A stretch of DNA of 64,000 nt from Halobacterium hubeiense (GCF_001488575.1 NZ_LN831302.1:186001-250000), one strand, 5' to 3'. Numbered from the stretch's first letter, positions 15,846-26,824 are shown. Numbers and translations are program-made. Notes: generated by a model not told the origin, from the sequence alone.

Positions 15846-15864
15846 TTTACAGCGAAACAGTAAA
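15846..15864 (-). promoter_or_regulatory. Inverted repeat overlapping the TATA region of the HTH-PIN operon
   Basis: TTTAC at 15846-15850 and GTAAA at 15860-15864 are separated by 9 nt and overlap the presumed TATA box upstream of 15827. The position suits autorepression by the HTH protein. Confidence 0.35.
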
Positions 15865-15996
15865 TAGTGTTTGGGTCACTCCGCCGGCGTCGCAACGAGA
15901 TGCTCCTCCCGGTCGCGCGTCCAGTACGTTGCGAGTCCGACTAAACTATCGCGGGCGCACAACGTTGACCGGGACCGGACAGCGACAGCCTCGGCG

Positions 15997-16509
15997 TCAC
16001 TCCTCCGCAAGTAACGACCGGGCCCGCTGCACGTAGCTGTTCGCGCCCCAACTGCGAGCGTCGCTTATCTCGTCGAGACGTGTCCGGGCATCGGCCGCTG
16101 ACAACTGCCCGGTTCGAACGAGGATTGAGAGCAGCGTTGGCGTCGTGACGAGTCGGGTATCGACGAGCGAGGCATGAATCAGGCCGAGCTGGGTGAATCC
16201 ATCACACAGCAACAGCGAGACGTCGAGGTCGTTCGCGAGGGTGACAGCGGCGTTCTCGCCATCGTCGAGTGGAAATTCGCCGTCGAGGTCGACCGCTCGT
16301 GTTGTAAACGCATCAGTTCGGTCGAGGACAGCGGTTGCAGCACGTCCATGCTCGTCCTCGTAGGAGGCGATCTCCTGGAGTTCCTTGATGACCGCCGTCG
16401 GAACGATGACGTCGTAGCGGGACAGACAGCATCCGAGTGGGTCGGGATCGTTCTCAGCGACAATCCCGAGGCTCACGAGCGCGGAGGCGTCTGCGACAAG
16501 CTGGGCCAT
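15997..16509 (-). CDS. PIN-domain ribonuclease toxin (VapC-like), 170 aa
   Basis: The first catalytic Asp lies in VADASALVSLG. The conserved Glu is in VIVPTAVIKELQEIAS, further acids are in PLDDGENAAVTLANDL, and a final Asp is in SLLLCDGFTQLGL. The spacing matches PIN proteins of the DUF3368 kind. The C-terminal tail (LSAADARTRLDEISDARSWG) is helical. The ATG at 16509 directly follows the stop of the RHH gene (16510-16512), so the two are co-translated. All acidic positions are intact, so this copy looks functional, unlike the broken PIN gene nearby. The target RNA is unknown. Confidence 0.8.
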   Translation of the reverse strand: MAQLVADASALVSLGIVAENDPDPLGCCLSRYDVIVPTAVIKELQEIASYEDEHGRAATAVLDRTDAFTTRAVDLDGEFPLDDGENAAVTLANDLDVSLLLCDGFTQLGLIHASLVDTRLVTTPTLLSILVRTGQLSAADARTRLDEISDARSWGANSYVQRARSLLAEE

Positions 16510-16812
16510 CTATGCGTCGGCGACCTCGTCGAGAAAGTCGTCGTCTAGCTGCTGTTTCAACACGCGGAGGTTCGCGGCTTCCTCGGCGCCGACGAGCGCT
16601 TTCAGTTGCTCGAAGGAGATCTCGTTGTCGTAGTAGGCGGCCGCGATCTCCTGCGTGAGTGCGTCGTCGTGGGCTGCCTCCTGGAGATACTCGCGGAGCG
16701 CGGTCACGAGAATGTCCGTCCGGTCTTCCCCGAGCACGTCCGCGAGCGCATCGGCTCGGTCAATCAGTCGGTGTGGGGCCCGAAACTGGACGCGTTTCTT
16801 CTCGCTACTCAT
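16510..16812 (-). CDS. Ribbon-helix-helix antitoxin of a PIN pair, 100 aa
   Basis: ATG at 16812 gives MSSEKKRVQFRAPHRLIDRA. A basic strand (RVQFRAPH) and two helices (LIDRADALADVLGEDRTDIL, VTALREYLQEAAHDD) form an RHH domain. The acidic C-terminal half (ISFEQLKALVGAEEAANLRV) probably contacts the toxin. A longer frame upstream to 16968 is open but lies in the promoter. It is adjacent, without spacing, to the PIN gene. Two direct repeats of a TGTGTAC-type site flank its promoter, consistent with autoregulation. Confidence 0.8.
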   Translation of the reverse strand: MSSEKKRVQFRAPHRLIDRADALADVLGEDRTDILVTALREYLQEAAHDDALTQEIAAAYYDNEISFEQLKALVGAEEAANLRVLKQQLDDDFLDEVADA

Positions 16813-16814
16813 TA

Positions 16815-16865
16815 TGTGTACAGTGTGAGCCAACTCACTTAGTCGTTGCCGTGTGTACGATGTGA
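16815..16865 (-). promoter_or_regulatory. Two direct repeats around the RHH-PIN promoter
   Basis: TGTGTACAGTGTGA at 16815-16828 and TGTGTACGATGTGA at 16852-16865 differ at two of 14 positions, one overlapping the translation start side and the other lying upstream. A TATA-like CTAAGTGAG (about 16834-16842) sits between them. Paired sites on both sides of a TATA box are typical RHH operators. Confidence 0.45.
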
Positions 16866-17120
16866 ACATCATGAAGAACTGGCCGACGCACATGCCGCTG
16901 CAGGCGGGCACCACTCGTCTCCCAGCTATGAAACGTCGAGCAACCCAAGCGTTCGACACCGCCAACACGCACGAGCAGTCTTAACCAACAGTCGCCGGAC
17001 AACACGGATATTGTTGGTTAACACGCTAAATTCCACCTAGCCCAAACGTACAACTACCTGCGTGCCACATACCCACACACCACGTATCGCCCACCAAACA
17101 AGTCCCCCTGTTCGCAACGC

Positions 17121-20100
17121 ATGCCCCCCGAGCAGTTCACGACCGACCGCCAGTACCTCCACGTCCAGCCCAGCACCGACCCGCTCCAACCAGCTGCTGT
17201 CGCCCGCTCGATCACGCGGCTGCATCGAACCACGAACGAGACGCCGACCTACGAGTGGCTGTTCGTCGCGACCGGCGACACCGGCCCGACCGGCGACCGC
17301 CACATCGACTGGTACGTCGGCGGCGACGACCTCCAGCCGGTCAAACGCACGCTCCGCCAGTCCCTTCCGACGTCCGTCGACCTCGTCGAAACCACGACTT
17401 CCTACCAGCAGGCACTCGGCCTCGACAGTCCACCCGAACTGAACGCTGACGACGCTACAGATGACGACGCGGTCGCGGGCATTGAGTGGCAGGGCGTCGG
17501 CGACCGCCCCGACGACTGGCAGACGCCACTCCCAGCGCTCGAAACCTTTGCCGGCGACCACGAGGGTGATTGGCCGCTCGCAGACCTCGTTGATGGCCTC
17601 GCAACGACCGACGCCCCCGTACTCGTCCAGATCTTGGTCACGCCAAAGGCCGATTGGACACAGCGGAAAGAAGACCGCATCATCGATCTGGAGTTGAACG
17701 GTGACTTGCGCCGTCACGCACTCGGCCAGGCGATTTTCGGCGGGATCGCGGACACGATTACGGAGGCTACCGACCACGACACAACCCGGTCTCCCTCGTA
17801 TCGACGCCATGATTCGGAGACCGGCCAGCACGCCGGTCGTCGGGACGCCGCTACGCCCGCCGGCCGGGACGCGCGCCGCCGCGTTGAGGACTCGACGGTG
17901 GCGCCGTCGAACGCGCGCCGCATCGAAGCGCTCCAGACCGTCGACACGCGGCAGTCGTTCGTCGTCAACGCCCGCGCTGTGGCCATCGCGCCTGAGTCGG
18001 CGACTACTGATACGACCATCGACGCGATCTCCTCGGGCTTCCAGGCTCTGCGGGGCGACCACTACCGCGTCACACCCACGACGCACCCACCAAATAGCGA
18101 CGGTGCTCGCGACCTCCTCGACACCATCTCTACCCGAACCACAAGGACGAGTCCGAGCCGGCGCAAACACATGCTGCCGTGGGTCGAGAACGCGAGTCCA
18201 GCCATCGTCGCCGACCCCGCCGCCGTCGGGGCGTTCTGCGTCATCGACGGGCCCACGCTTAGCCCGGCTGCGAGTCGCGCGCTTGAACCGACGCCCGAGG
18301 ATCGTACGGGCATCGAACTCCCGCCTCGGACCATTCTCGACCGGTATCTCGACGAACCCGGCATGACCGTCGGTCACCCCAAGACCGCCGACCGCACGAC
18401 GTTGGACGCGATGCTGTCGCTCCCACCAGCCGTGCAGCCGCTCCACACCGCACTCTTCGGGTCCACAGGCGCCGGCAAAACCGCCGTCGGCCAGCGCATG
18501 CAGCTCGCGAACCACGCCGCCACCGACGGCGCCACCGTCTACATCGACGCGAAAGGCGACGACGCCCCCGAAGCATACACCAAAACCCACTACGAACGCT
18601 ACAATACGCTGGAGGACGTCCACTATTTCGACTGCACGGAGTATCTGCCCGCACTCCCGTTCCTGACAATCAAGCCACTCCTCGACGCTGGGTTGGACCG
18701 CGAGTGGGCCGTCAATACGATTGCCGAACATTATATTGACTTGCTCGCCGCCGCCATGGGCCCCGAGCAGTTCTACAGTGCTGAGGCGGCTGTGGAGGTC
18801 ATCCAGCAGTTGGTGCGTGCGCTGTTCGACCCCGTGCATGGCAGTGAGAGCATCAGCCAGCAGGAGTTGCTGGCGGCGGCCACACAGTTCCACGAGACGA
18901 GGAATCCACCGCCAGTCTCGGATGGCACGCTCCACCAGAAACTCGCGAGCACGGCCGCAAACAACCCCAACACGTTCGACAGCATCATGAGCGCTGCCAC
19001 CCGCCGGATTGGGACTGCGACGAACGACGCTCGCCTCGCCCCCCTCTTCGAAGCGCACGCTGACGAGCAGTTTGATCTCCGGCGCGTGCTCGACGAGGAC
19101 TGCGTCATCATCGTCGACCTCCAGGGGTATGGGGAGCGCTCCCGGACGCTGCTCGCCGTCGCCATCCTCTCGCAGTTGTGGCGTGCGCTTCAGCGCCGGC
19201 AGGCAACGACGGAGCGAGCGAATCTCCCGCTCGTGAACTGTTACATCGAGGAAGCCGCCGACCTCGCGACGACTGGCATCCTGGATACGCTGCTCTCGCA
19301 GGGTCGCGGCTTCGATCTCGGGGTGACGCTGGCGATGCAGTTCCCCGAACAGTTGCGCGACTCCCACCCCCGCGTGTACGCCGAACTGTTGAACGATGTC
19401 GGCACGATCATCACGGGTCAGATCGGCGTTGACCGCCGCCTCACGGAGCGCCTCGCCACCAGCGAGTACAGCGCCGACCGCATCGAGACGCGACTCCACG
19501 ACCTCCAGCGCGGCGACTGGCTCGTCAGCCCCGCGGCGCCGTTCGCCGAACGCCAACCTCAGCCCTTCCACGTGACGTCGCCGCCGCTCCCCGCCGGCCA
19601 CCCCGAGGGCAGCCAGCCGCTGACGGGGCGCGCCAGCCGCGCCTTCGAGCGCGCCGTCCAGACGGCCAAAACCCGCACTCGCGACGAGTACGGCGTTCCT
19701 GTCGGGCGTGCCGCCAGCGGGAGTACCGAGCCCGCGGCCGTCGACGACGGCGACGCGACCGGGTCGACGCGCCCGGCCGCCACCGCCACCATCCCCCACA
19801 CCGAGCGCTTTCCCGAGTGTCTCACGTACATCGACGAATCTCCATACCCGATTGTCTGTGAGACCTGCGGGGACGACGGCACGAAATACCCCTCGACACC
19901 CGAGGGGCTGCGCCGTGCCATCGACTGTCACCATTCGCTCGAAGAAGTTGACCGCGCGAACATTCCGATCTGTTCGCTGGATCTGACGCTCACGAGCGGC
20001 GAACGCGCCGCCAGCGACTACAATGATGCCCAACTGCGCTTCCTCACGGCGGTCTACATGGCCCACCAGCAGCGCTTCGACCGCGAACTGGAGTACGACA

Positions 20101-20759
20101 TCGTCTGGGACTCAATGACCAACCTCGAGGCGTACGTCGGGATTGACGCCGACGACGTCCAGGCACTGGTCGACGACGGCCTCCTCCGCGTGGACTGTCG
20201 CCGCCCCCACAAACTGTACACCGTCACCCCCGACGGCCGGGACGTGATTGACGTCGGCCACCGCGAAGGCATCGCCCACGGCGACGGCACGGGCGACCTC
20301 TCCGAATCCAGTCTCCACGTCGCCATGGTCGACGTCGGCGCCCGCCTCCTCGCCCAAGAGCTGGTCGGCCCCGACAAACCTGGGGCCCGCGTCCAGCGCT
20401 ACTACGGCCTCGAGGACGGCCGCCTCGACGCTGCCGTCCTCGCCGCCGATGGGACGGTTGTGGCGACGCTGGAAGCCGAACGCATCAACAACGATCGTGG
20501 TGAGGCCATCCCCCGCGACTTCGACCAGATGGCCGCCTGCGACCCCCAGCAGGCGTGGTGGCTCGTCAAAACCCGCAGCGACGCCGCCGCCCTCCTCCGC
20601 GCGCTCCACGACCCCCCAGATGGTGCCCCTCGTGTGCCCCGCACGTACAGCGAAAACATGGCCCCCCGCAGATACAGCCTTGCGACGCCCGGATTGACCG
20701 ACGTCTACACGTTCGAATACGCCCGCGACACACTCCTCGACGAAACTCGTCCCGGCTAA
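17121..20759 (+). CDS. Large HerA/TraG-superfamily ATP-binding protein, 1212 aa
   Basis: The Walker A motif is GSTGAGKTAV at about residues 447-456. Walker B is CVIIVDLQGYG at about 660, and a conserved acidic segment (VNCYIEEAADL) follows at about 708. This order is that of VirB4/TraC, HerA and TraG pumping ATPases. The roughly 440-residue N-terminal part is haloarchaeal and unassigned. A C-terminal region (from about 900) holds a possible zinc pair (VCETCGDD), winged-helix-like segments (LVDDGLLRVDCRRPHKLYTV) and a nuclease-like end. ATG at 17121 precedes a good frame with strong codon bias. It is alone, without other conjugation or secretion genes in the window, so I infer a DNA-translocating role on a mobile island without proof. 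Confidence 0.75.
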   Translation: MPPEQFTTDRQYLHVQPSTDPLQPAAVARSITRLHRTTNETPTYEWLFVATGDTGPTGDRHIDWYVGGDDLQPVKRTLRQSLPTSVDLVETTTSYQQALGLDSPPELNADDATDDDAVAGIEWQGVGDRPDDWQTPLPALETFAGDHEGDWPLADLVDGLATTDAPVLVQILVTPKADWTQRKEDRIIDLELNGDLRRHALGQAIFGGIADTITEATDHDTTRSPSYRRHDSETGQHAGRRDAATPAGRDARRRVEDSTVAPSNARRIEALQTVDTRQSFVVNARAVAIAPESATTDTTIDAISSGFQALRGDHYRVTPTTHPPNSDGARDLLDTISTRTTRTSPSRRKHMLPWVENASPAIVADPAAVGAFCVIDGPTLSPAASRALEPTPEDRTGIELPPRTILDRYLDEPGMTVGHPKTADRTTLDAMLSLPPAVQPLHTALFGSTGAGKTAVGQRMQLANHAATDGATVYIDAKGDDAPEAYTKTHYERYNTLEDVHYFDCTEYLPALPFLTIKPLLDAGLDREWAVNTIAEHYIDLLAAAMGPEQFYSAEAAVEVIQQLVRALFDPVHGSESISQQELLAAATQFHETRNPPPVSDGTLHQKLASTAANNPNTFDSIMSAATRRIGTATNDARLAPLFEAHADEQFDLRRVLDEDCVIIVDLQGYGERSRTLLAVAILSQLWRALQRRQATTERANLPLVNCYIEEAADLATTGILDTLLSQGRGFDLGVTLAMQFPEQLRDSHPRVYAELLNDVGTIITGQIGVDRRLTERLATSEYSADRIETRLHDLQRGDWLVSPAAPFAERQPQPFHVTSPPLPAGHPEGSQPLTGRASRAFERAVQTAKTRTRDEYGVPVGRAASGSTEPAAVDDGDATGSTRPAATATIPHTERFPECLTYIDESPYPIVCETCGDDGTKYPSTPEGLRRAIDCHHSLEEVDRANIPICSLDLTLTSGERAASDYNDAQLRFLTAVYMAHQQRFDRELEYDIVWDSMTNLEAYVGIDADDVQALVDDGLLRVDCRRPHKLYTVTPDGRDVIDVGHREGIAHGDGTGDLSESSLHVAMVDVGARLLAQELVGPDKPGARVQRYYGLEDGRLDAAVLAADGTVVATLEAERINNDRGEAIPRDFDQMAACDPQQAWWLVKTRSDAAALLRALHDPPDGAPRVPRTYSENMAPRRYSLATPGLTDVYTFEYARDTLLDETRPG

Positions 20760-21619
20760 CCCATCCGCCATTCGGATGGGGGGCGCTCGACTGGCTCCGA
20801 CGACGGCTGGTGGCTGTGGCAGGCTACAGAGACGCGCTCGTCCGCAAGAACAGCCCTAGATAGTGTGCGGACCACCACAGTTCGAGCGGGGAGTGCTGGC
20901 GGGCTGGATTCGGTGACTGATTGGCTGGCGAGTCAGTACTTCAGGGGGTGTAACGGCGGGTTAGAAATGTCTGGCGAGTTTTTCTTAGTGAACGAAGACG
21001 TTTTGCTGAAGCGTGCGAATCGCCCGATGGGCTGGCTCTGTACAGTCGCTGTGGAGGGCTCTTCTACCGGTATGTGTCTGTGTAGTATCATTTCCGTCGC
21101 GCTTCGTGGGGTGACCGCTGAGTGCCGAAAGTCGGGGACGGCGAGTTGATTCGAGGGAGAACACGGTTGTCGACGACGTCTCGACGACTCGGGAGCGGCG
21201 ACTCGAAAATCCCCAGACGGCGTGGTTCTGTACAACACTTCGAGGGGGAAACACGTCGTCCTCGCGGTTGAGGCCACCAGCTTGCACTCCGGGTTGGTTG
21301 ACTGTGCGGCCGCAGCGAAAGGGACGTCGCTGTACAATCAACGCGGACGGCCCGACACGGACTGGCGGTATCCCCGCTGTCAGCGTCGCTCACAGCCAGC
21401 TTCGACTGCAGCATCCGCGATACCGTCCACCTGTCCATCCCACTACGCACTGTGTCCCTCCCAAGCTGACCCGCTCCGACCACATCTCAACTGACATGAA
21501 TGCCGACCAGCGACTCTGTTGTCCACCCCAGCAGAACTACAGACGATTCAATGAGGGGTTCTTTGCGGAGGGCGTGGTCTCTGTAGTCGCCAGAACAGCG
21601 CGTTCAGGGGGCGTATTAC
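20760..21619. other. Intergenic region without recognisable gene
   Basis: Open frames here (for example 20933-21337 and 21268-21882) have no coding composition, and the latter runs across an IS end. Repeated short words such as CTGTAC occur at 21048, 21230 and 21330. The last 60 bases before 21620 precede the TTAC insertion site of the next IS. I see no promoter or RNA gene I could support. Confidence 0.4.
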
Positions 21620-21641
21620 GGAAAATTCAAGGCGAAAGCCT

Positions 21642-21676
<35 letters not shown>

Positions 21677-21751
21677 ATTCAACCGCCGTCGATGGCATAG
21701 ACGCGGTTCCAACACAATTTTTAACCGGTCCGACCATGATAGTATACATAG

Positions 21752-22128
21752 ATGGTAAAGAGTACCCGTCACGCGAAATACGAACTCTATTACCACATAG
21801 TGTTCGTGCCGAAGTATCGGCGTTCGCCCCTGACGGGGAAGACGAAGGACCGTCTCGAAACCATCTTCACGGAAATCTGTGAGGACAAAGACCTCGAACT
21901 GGCCGAGTCCGAGGTCATGCCCGACCACGTACACCTGTTCATCGGGAGTCCACCGAAGAACGCCCCGTCACTCATCGTCAACTGGGTCAAGGGCATCTCG
22001 GCGCGGAAGTATAACCAGCGATACGACGACCGCGTGAAGTGGACTCGTTCGTACTACGTCGGTACGGCGGGTAGTTCCTCGAAGGGCGCTGTCGAACAGT
22101 ACATCGCTGAACAGGAAGGTGGTGACGA

Positions 22129-22132
<4 letters not shown>
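21752..22132 (+). CDS. tnpA: Y1 HUH transposase TnpA (IS200/IS605), 126 aa
   Basis: The HUH motif is [14 protein letters not shown] (His-Val-His), and the catalytic tyrosine lies in [10 protein letters not shown] near the C-terminus, the arrangement of single-strand transposases that excise and insert circular intermediates. Strand [16 protein letters not shown] is the conserved N-terminus. Length is normal for the family. ATG at 21752; the stop overlaps the tnpB start (ATGA at 22129-22132), so both are translated from one mRNA. It would act on TTAC/TCAA-bounded ends, including the MITE at 12615 and the tnpB-only element at 4309. Confidence 0.93.
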
Positions 22133-23455
<1,323 letters not shown>

Positions 23456-23560
23456 GGGTGTCGTTCTGTGGGGCGGGCGTGGGCCCGTCACAATCGGTCT
23501 TGAACCTCCTGTAGGTCGTTCCGATTCACCATGACAAAATATAATTCAAGTATAGAGGAA

Positions 23561-23723
23561 ATATAAATAATATATATTGGCCAGAGAGCATTTCCCGGGT
23601 CGCTCCGACAATCCCAGGTGCCCCTACCCGAACGGCGGCCGCAGAAGCCACCAACCCACCTGGTTCGGTGGCGGCGGTCGTCGGGTCCGGCTGGAACCAG
23701 TCCAGTCACAACCGACAACAACT
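23561..23723 (+). promoter_or_regulatory. Promoter and long 5' leader of S-layer gene 1
   Basis: A very AT-rich stretch lies at 23561-23580. AGAGAGCATTTCCC (about 23583-23596) matches AGAAAGCATTTACC before S-layer gene 2 at the same distance from a shared CCCCTACCCGAACGGCGGC (23621-23639). The leader can form a hairpin at 23648-23671 (CCACCAACC paired with GGTT-CGGTGG). A long leader of roughly 110 nt is known for the H. salinarum S-layer gene. Confidence 0.55.
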
Positions 23724-26700
23724 ATGGAACATCCAACAGACAAACTCCGCGCAGTCCTCCTCACTGCGCTAATGATCGGCTCCGTATTCACGGCCGGCAT
23801 CGCGTTCACGGGAACGGCTGTTGCCGCCGGCGATATTACTGGCGGCGCCAACGACTCAGGCACGGTTACAGGTGCTGCCGTGGATCCTGCACAGGTCGCT
23901 ACAGGCGAGACAACAAACGGACACAACTTCAGATTCACCGTCGCAAACGTTAATGGGTCCGGCGATACGGACACAATCCGCGTTAACTTCCCTAATGAGT
24001 TCGCGGAGGGACTTTCGTACAATTACGCCGACCTCGAGTTTACCAACGACGATGACCTTCAGATCGATGGCGGCGAAAATCTTGTTGACGGCCCTGATAA
24101 TGACGGCGTTGACGATACTCTCCCCATCGAAACCTCACCGGAAACGGACGGTGACGTCGAGGTTGTCCTGAACATGAATACGGACGCCCCGGCTGAGGCC
24201 GGCTACTACGATATCGCGGCTAGTTACGAGGAAAACGACGGAACAACCTCCTCGAATGACGCATTCGCGACTGTCACCGTCGGGGACCCAACGACAACTA
24301 CCTCAGACCCAGGGACGACTACTAACCCAACCACTTCAGACCCCACCACGACTACTAACCCAACCACTTCAGACCCCACCACGACCACTAACCCAACCAC
24401 CTCGGATCCGGGTGGAGAGACCTACGAGGGCCGGCTCGACTTCGGAGACAACCCGTGGGACACCTCTACTGGTGAAGGGGATGTCAGTACTGGGGCGACG
24501 GTCTTTCAGGGCGAGGATGACATCCAGTTCGTTGACGAGAACGGGAACGACGTGAGTGCCACGTCACTCGAACGGGCCAGCGGCGCCGACGAGGGGGTCC
24601 CGCTCGCGATGCCGATCCCCCAGGACCAGACAACTGGGTCCTACGATCTGAACGGGCCGGCAGCGGGTGACGGTGGCCTTCGCGTGACCGTCCAAACCCC
24701 GCGCGTGACGACGCTCGAAGTCCAGAACAACGCCGAGTCAGACGTCAGCGGTGGCATCCTCACCACGAATCAGGACGACGCCTCGGTCTACGTGGAGTAC
24801 AACTACGAGAACGCCGAAGACATCGAGCTGATCGTCGAAAATGAGGACGGCCTCGACGTCACCGACGAAATCGTCGAGGGCACCGACACGATGAACGGCG
24901 ACGGTCGCATCGACATCAACCCGAATGCTGTGGACGCCGGTGACTACACGTTCACCGTCGAGGGCGTTGACGACCTCGACTTCGGGGACGCCACGGAGAC
25001 AGTTCCCGTGACGATTTCGTCGTCGCAGACGGCGTCGCTGAACCTGGCGGCCGACGAGGTCGTGCAGGGTGAGAACCTGCAGTACACGGTTGAGAACAGT
25101 CCGGAAGGCAACTTCCACGCGGTCACCATCGACGCTGACGACTTCCGTAACGGGATCTCCGCGAGCAACGCGGCGAACATCCTGCGGAACGTCGGTGACA
25201 CCAGCGAAACCGGCGTGGTCACCGACGGGGGCCCGACCACGGCTGGCAACGCTGGTGACGTCGACATCGACGACGTCAACTACGCGTACGCGATCGTCGA
25301 GATTGACGGCGGCAACGGTGTCGGTTCCATCAACTCACAGCACCTCGACGACGCGTCCGTTGACGTTGACCTCTACCCGGCGTCCACTACTGAGGACACG
25401 TACGTGAACGACGACGGCGAGCTCAGCAACGCGACCGAGCTCGAGAGCCTGGAGACGGACGACGACGAGTCGTTCGACGTGACCCAGGGCACCGTCTCTC
25501 TGGACAGTCCGACTGGTGCGTACGTTGTGGGCTCCGAGAGGACTGTGAACGGGACGGCGAGCGCTGGGATCGACGAGGTCTCCCTCTACGCACGCAGCAA
25601 CAACGACTTCCAGCTCGTCGAAATTGACGGCGATCGCTCGATCGAAGTTGAGAGCGACGACACGTTCACCGAGGATGGCGTCGTCCTTACAGAGGACGGC
25701 GACGAGGGTAACGATCTCCTTTCGCTGCCGGGTTCGTACCGGCTCGGCGTCATCAGCTCGGAAGACGCTGACATCGACGGGAACGGGGCCATTGACTCGA
25801 CTCTCACCACGTCCGAGTTCAACAGTGGTGTGAGCAGCATCTCCTCGCTGACGGTGACGGACACCGAGCTCAACGGCTCGTTCCAGACCTACAACGGCCA
25901 GGTCGCAGTTGAAGACGGTGAGGTCGGCGTTGAGGGCACCGCGCCTGGCAAGGACAACCTCGTTGTTGCGTTCGTCGACGAGCGCGGGCAGGCAGTCGCG
26001 CACACGATCTCCGTCGACAACGACGGCATGTTTGACAACGACGGTCTCAGCCTCGGCAACCTGAATGAGGGCACGGTCTCCGCCCATATTCTGTCGTCCG
26101 GCCGTGACGGTACGTTCGGTGAGAGCGGGACCTATGAGTCTGCTTCCGCTCTCGAAACCCAGATTGAGGGCGAAGACGGCTGGGCGAGTGGTTCCAGCAG
26201 CGGGGAGCAGGTTCGCGAGCAGATTCTCGCGAACACGGTTGACGACACGGCAAGCGACGACCTGATCGTCACCGAAGAGCTCCGCCTCGCGAGCGCGCTC
26301 ACGACCATCGAGTCTGTCGACGGCGTTGAAGCCGGCGGCACGCTCACGGTCGAGGGCCAGACGAACCGCCAGCCTGACGACAACACCATCACCGTCGAAC
26401 TGCTCGACCAGGATGGTGACTCGGTGACGCTCGCTAGTACCGACGAGTGGGGCAGCAACGGGCAGTGGTCCGTTGAGATGAGCCTCGCGAACGTCGAGCC
26501 TGGCGAGTACACGCTCGAGTCCGACGACGGTGACAACACCGACCGTCAGGACATCGAGATCGTCGAGGAAGTCGAAGAGACCACCCAGCAGCCGACGACG
26601 GAAGTGACCGAAACCGCAACGGCGACGGAAACCGCTACGGCGACGGAAACCGCTACGGAAACCGCAACTGCAACGGCAACGGCCACGGAAACGTCTGAAG

Positions 26701-26792
26701 ACGGATCCGGTAGCGGCATCCCCGGCTTCGGCATGGGCATCGCGCTCGTTGCCGTGCTCGGCGCCGCGCTGCTGGCGCTCCGCCAGAACTAA
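23724..26792 (+). CDS. csg: S-layer glycoprotein 1 (PGF-CTERM), 1022 aa
   Basis: This is the main cell-wall protein family of haloarchaea. The signal peptide is MEHPTDKLRAVLLTALMIGS to about residue 35 (TAVAA). A domain of about 180 residues absent from S-layer gene 2 comes next, then a Thr-rich stretch (NPTTSDPTTTT repeats, about residues 192-230). The S-layer core follows (TVFQGEDDIQFVDENGND, VTTLEVQNNAESDVSGGI, then repeated beta domains). A TATE-type Thr/Ala/Glu stalk (about 955-992) leads to SGIPGFGMGIALVAVLGAAL and ALRQN, the tripartite PGF-CTERM signal cut by archaeosortase A. Most of the length aligns with the gene at 29379-32264 and, as I remember it, with H. salinarum Csg. ATG at 23724 gives the proper signal peptide. 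Confidence 0.93.
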   Translation: MEHPTDKLRAVLLTALMIGSVFTAGIAFTGTAVAAGDITGGANDSGTVTGAAVDPAQVATGETTNGHNFRFTVANVNGSGDTDTIRVNFPNEFAEGLSYNYADLEFTNDDDLQIDGGENLVDGPDNDGVDDTLPIETSPETDGDVEVVLNMNTDAPAEAGYYDIAASYEENDGTTSSNDAFATVTVGDPTTTTSDPGTTTNPTTSDPTTTTNPTTSDPTTTTNPTTSDPGGETYEGRLDFGDNPWDTSTGEGDVSTGATVFQGEDDIQFVDENGNDVSATSLERASGADEGVPLAMPIPQDQTTGSYDLNGPAAGDGGLRVTVQTPRVTTLEVQNNAESDVSGGILTTNQDDASVYVEYNYENAEDIELIVENEDGLDVTDEIVEGTDTMNGDGRIDINPNAVDAGDYTFTVEGVDDLDFGDATETVPVTISSSQTASLNLAADEVVQGENLQYTVENSPEGNFHAVTIDADDFRNGISASNAANILRNVGDTSETGVVTDGGPTTAGNAGDVDIDDVNYAYAIVEIDGGNGVGSINSQHLDDASVDVDLYPASTTEDTYVNDDGELSNATELESLETDDDESFDVTQGTVSLDSPTGAYVVGSERTVNGTASAGIDEVSLYARSNNDFQLVEIDGDRSIEVESDDTFTEDGVVLTEDGDEGNDLLSLPGSYRLGVISSEDADIDGNGAIDSTLTTSEFNSGVSSISSLTVTDTELNGSFQTYNGQVAVEDGEVGVEGTAPGKDNLVVAFVDERGQAVAHTISVDNDGMFDNDGLSLGNLNEGTVSAHILSSGRDGTFGESGTYESASALETQIEGEDGWASGSSSGEQVREQILANTVDDTASDDLIVTEELRLASALTTIESVDGVEAGGTLTVEGQTNRQPDDNTITVELLDQDGDSVTLASTDEWGSNGQWSVEMSLANVEPGEYTLESDDGDNTDRQDIEIVEEVEETTQQPTTEVTETATATETATATETATETATATATATETSEDGSGSGIPGFGMGIALVAVLGAALLALRQN
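24302..24410 (+). repeat. 33-bp tandem repeat coding a Thr-rich linker
   Basis: Units starting CCCAACCAC at 24326, 24359 and 24392 recur every 33 bp and encode NPTTSDPTTTT. They separate the extra N-terminal domain from the S-layer core and are probably O-glycosylated. Such repeats can change copy number. Confidence 0.8.
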
Positions 26793-26805
26793 CGAATCAC
26801 GACCT

Positions 26806-26824
26806 GACCGCCCGTAAGGCGGTC
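26806..26824 (+). terminator. Hairpin after S-layer gene 1
   Basis: GACCGCC-CGTAA-GGCGGTC forms a 7-bp stem 14 nt after the stop. The copy after S-layer gene 2 has one changed base that still pairs as G-U. No long T run follows here, except CACCTTTTTCG at about 26845. Confidence 0.45.

Noticed and set aside
17037-20066. 1009-codon open frame on the reverse strand
   Set aside because: It lies entirely antisense to the ATPase gene. Its translation is rich in R, G and V, without motifs, as expected for the mirror frame of GC-rich haloarchaeal genes. The forward strand carries Walker A and B motifs.
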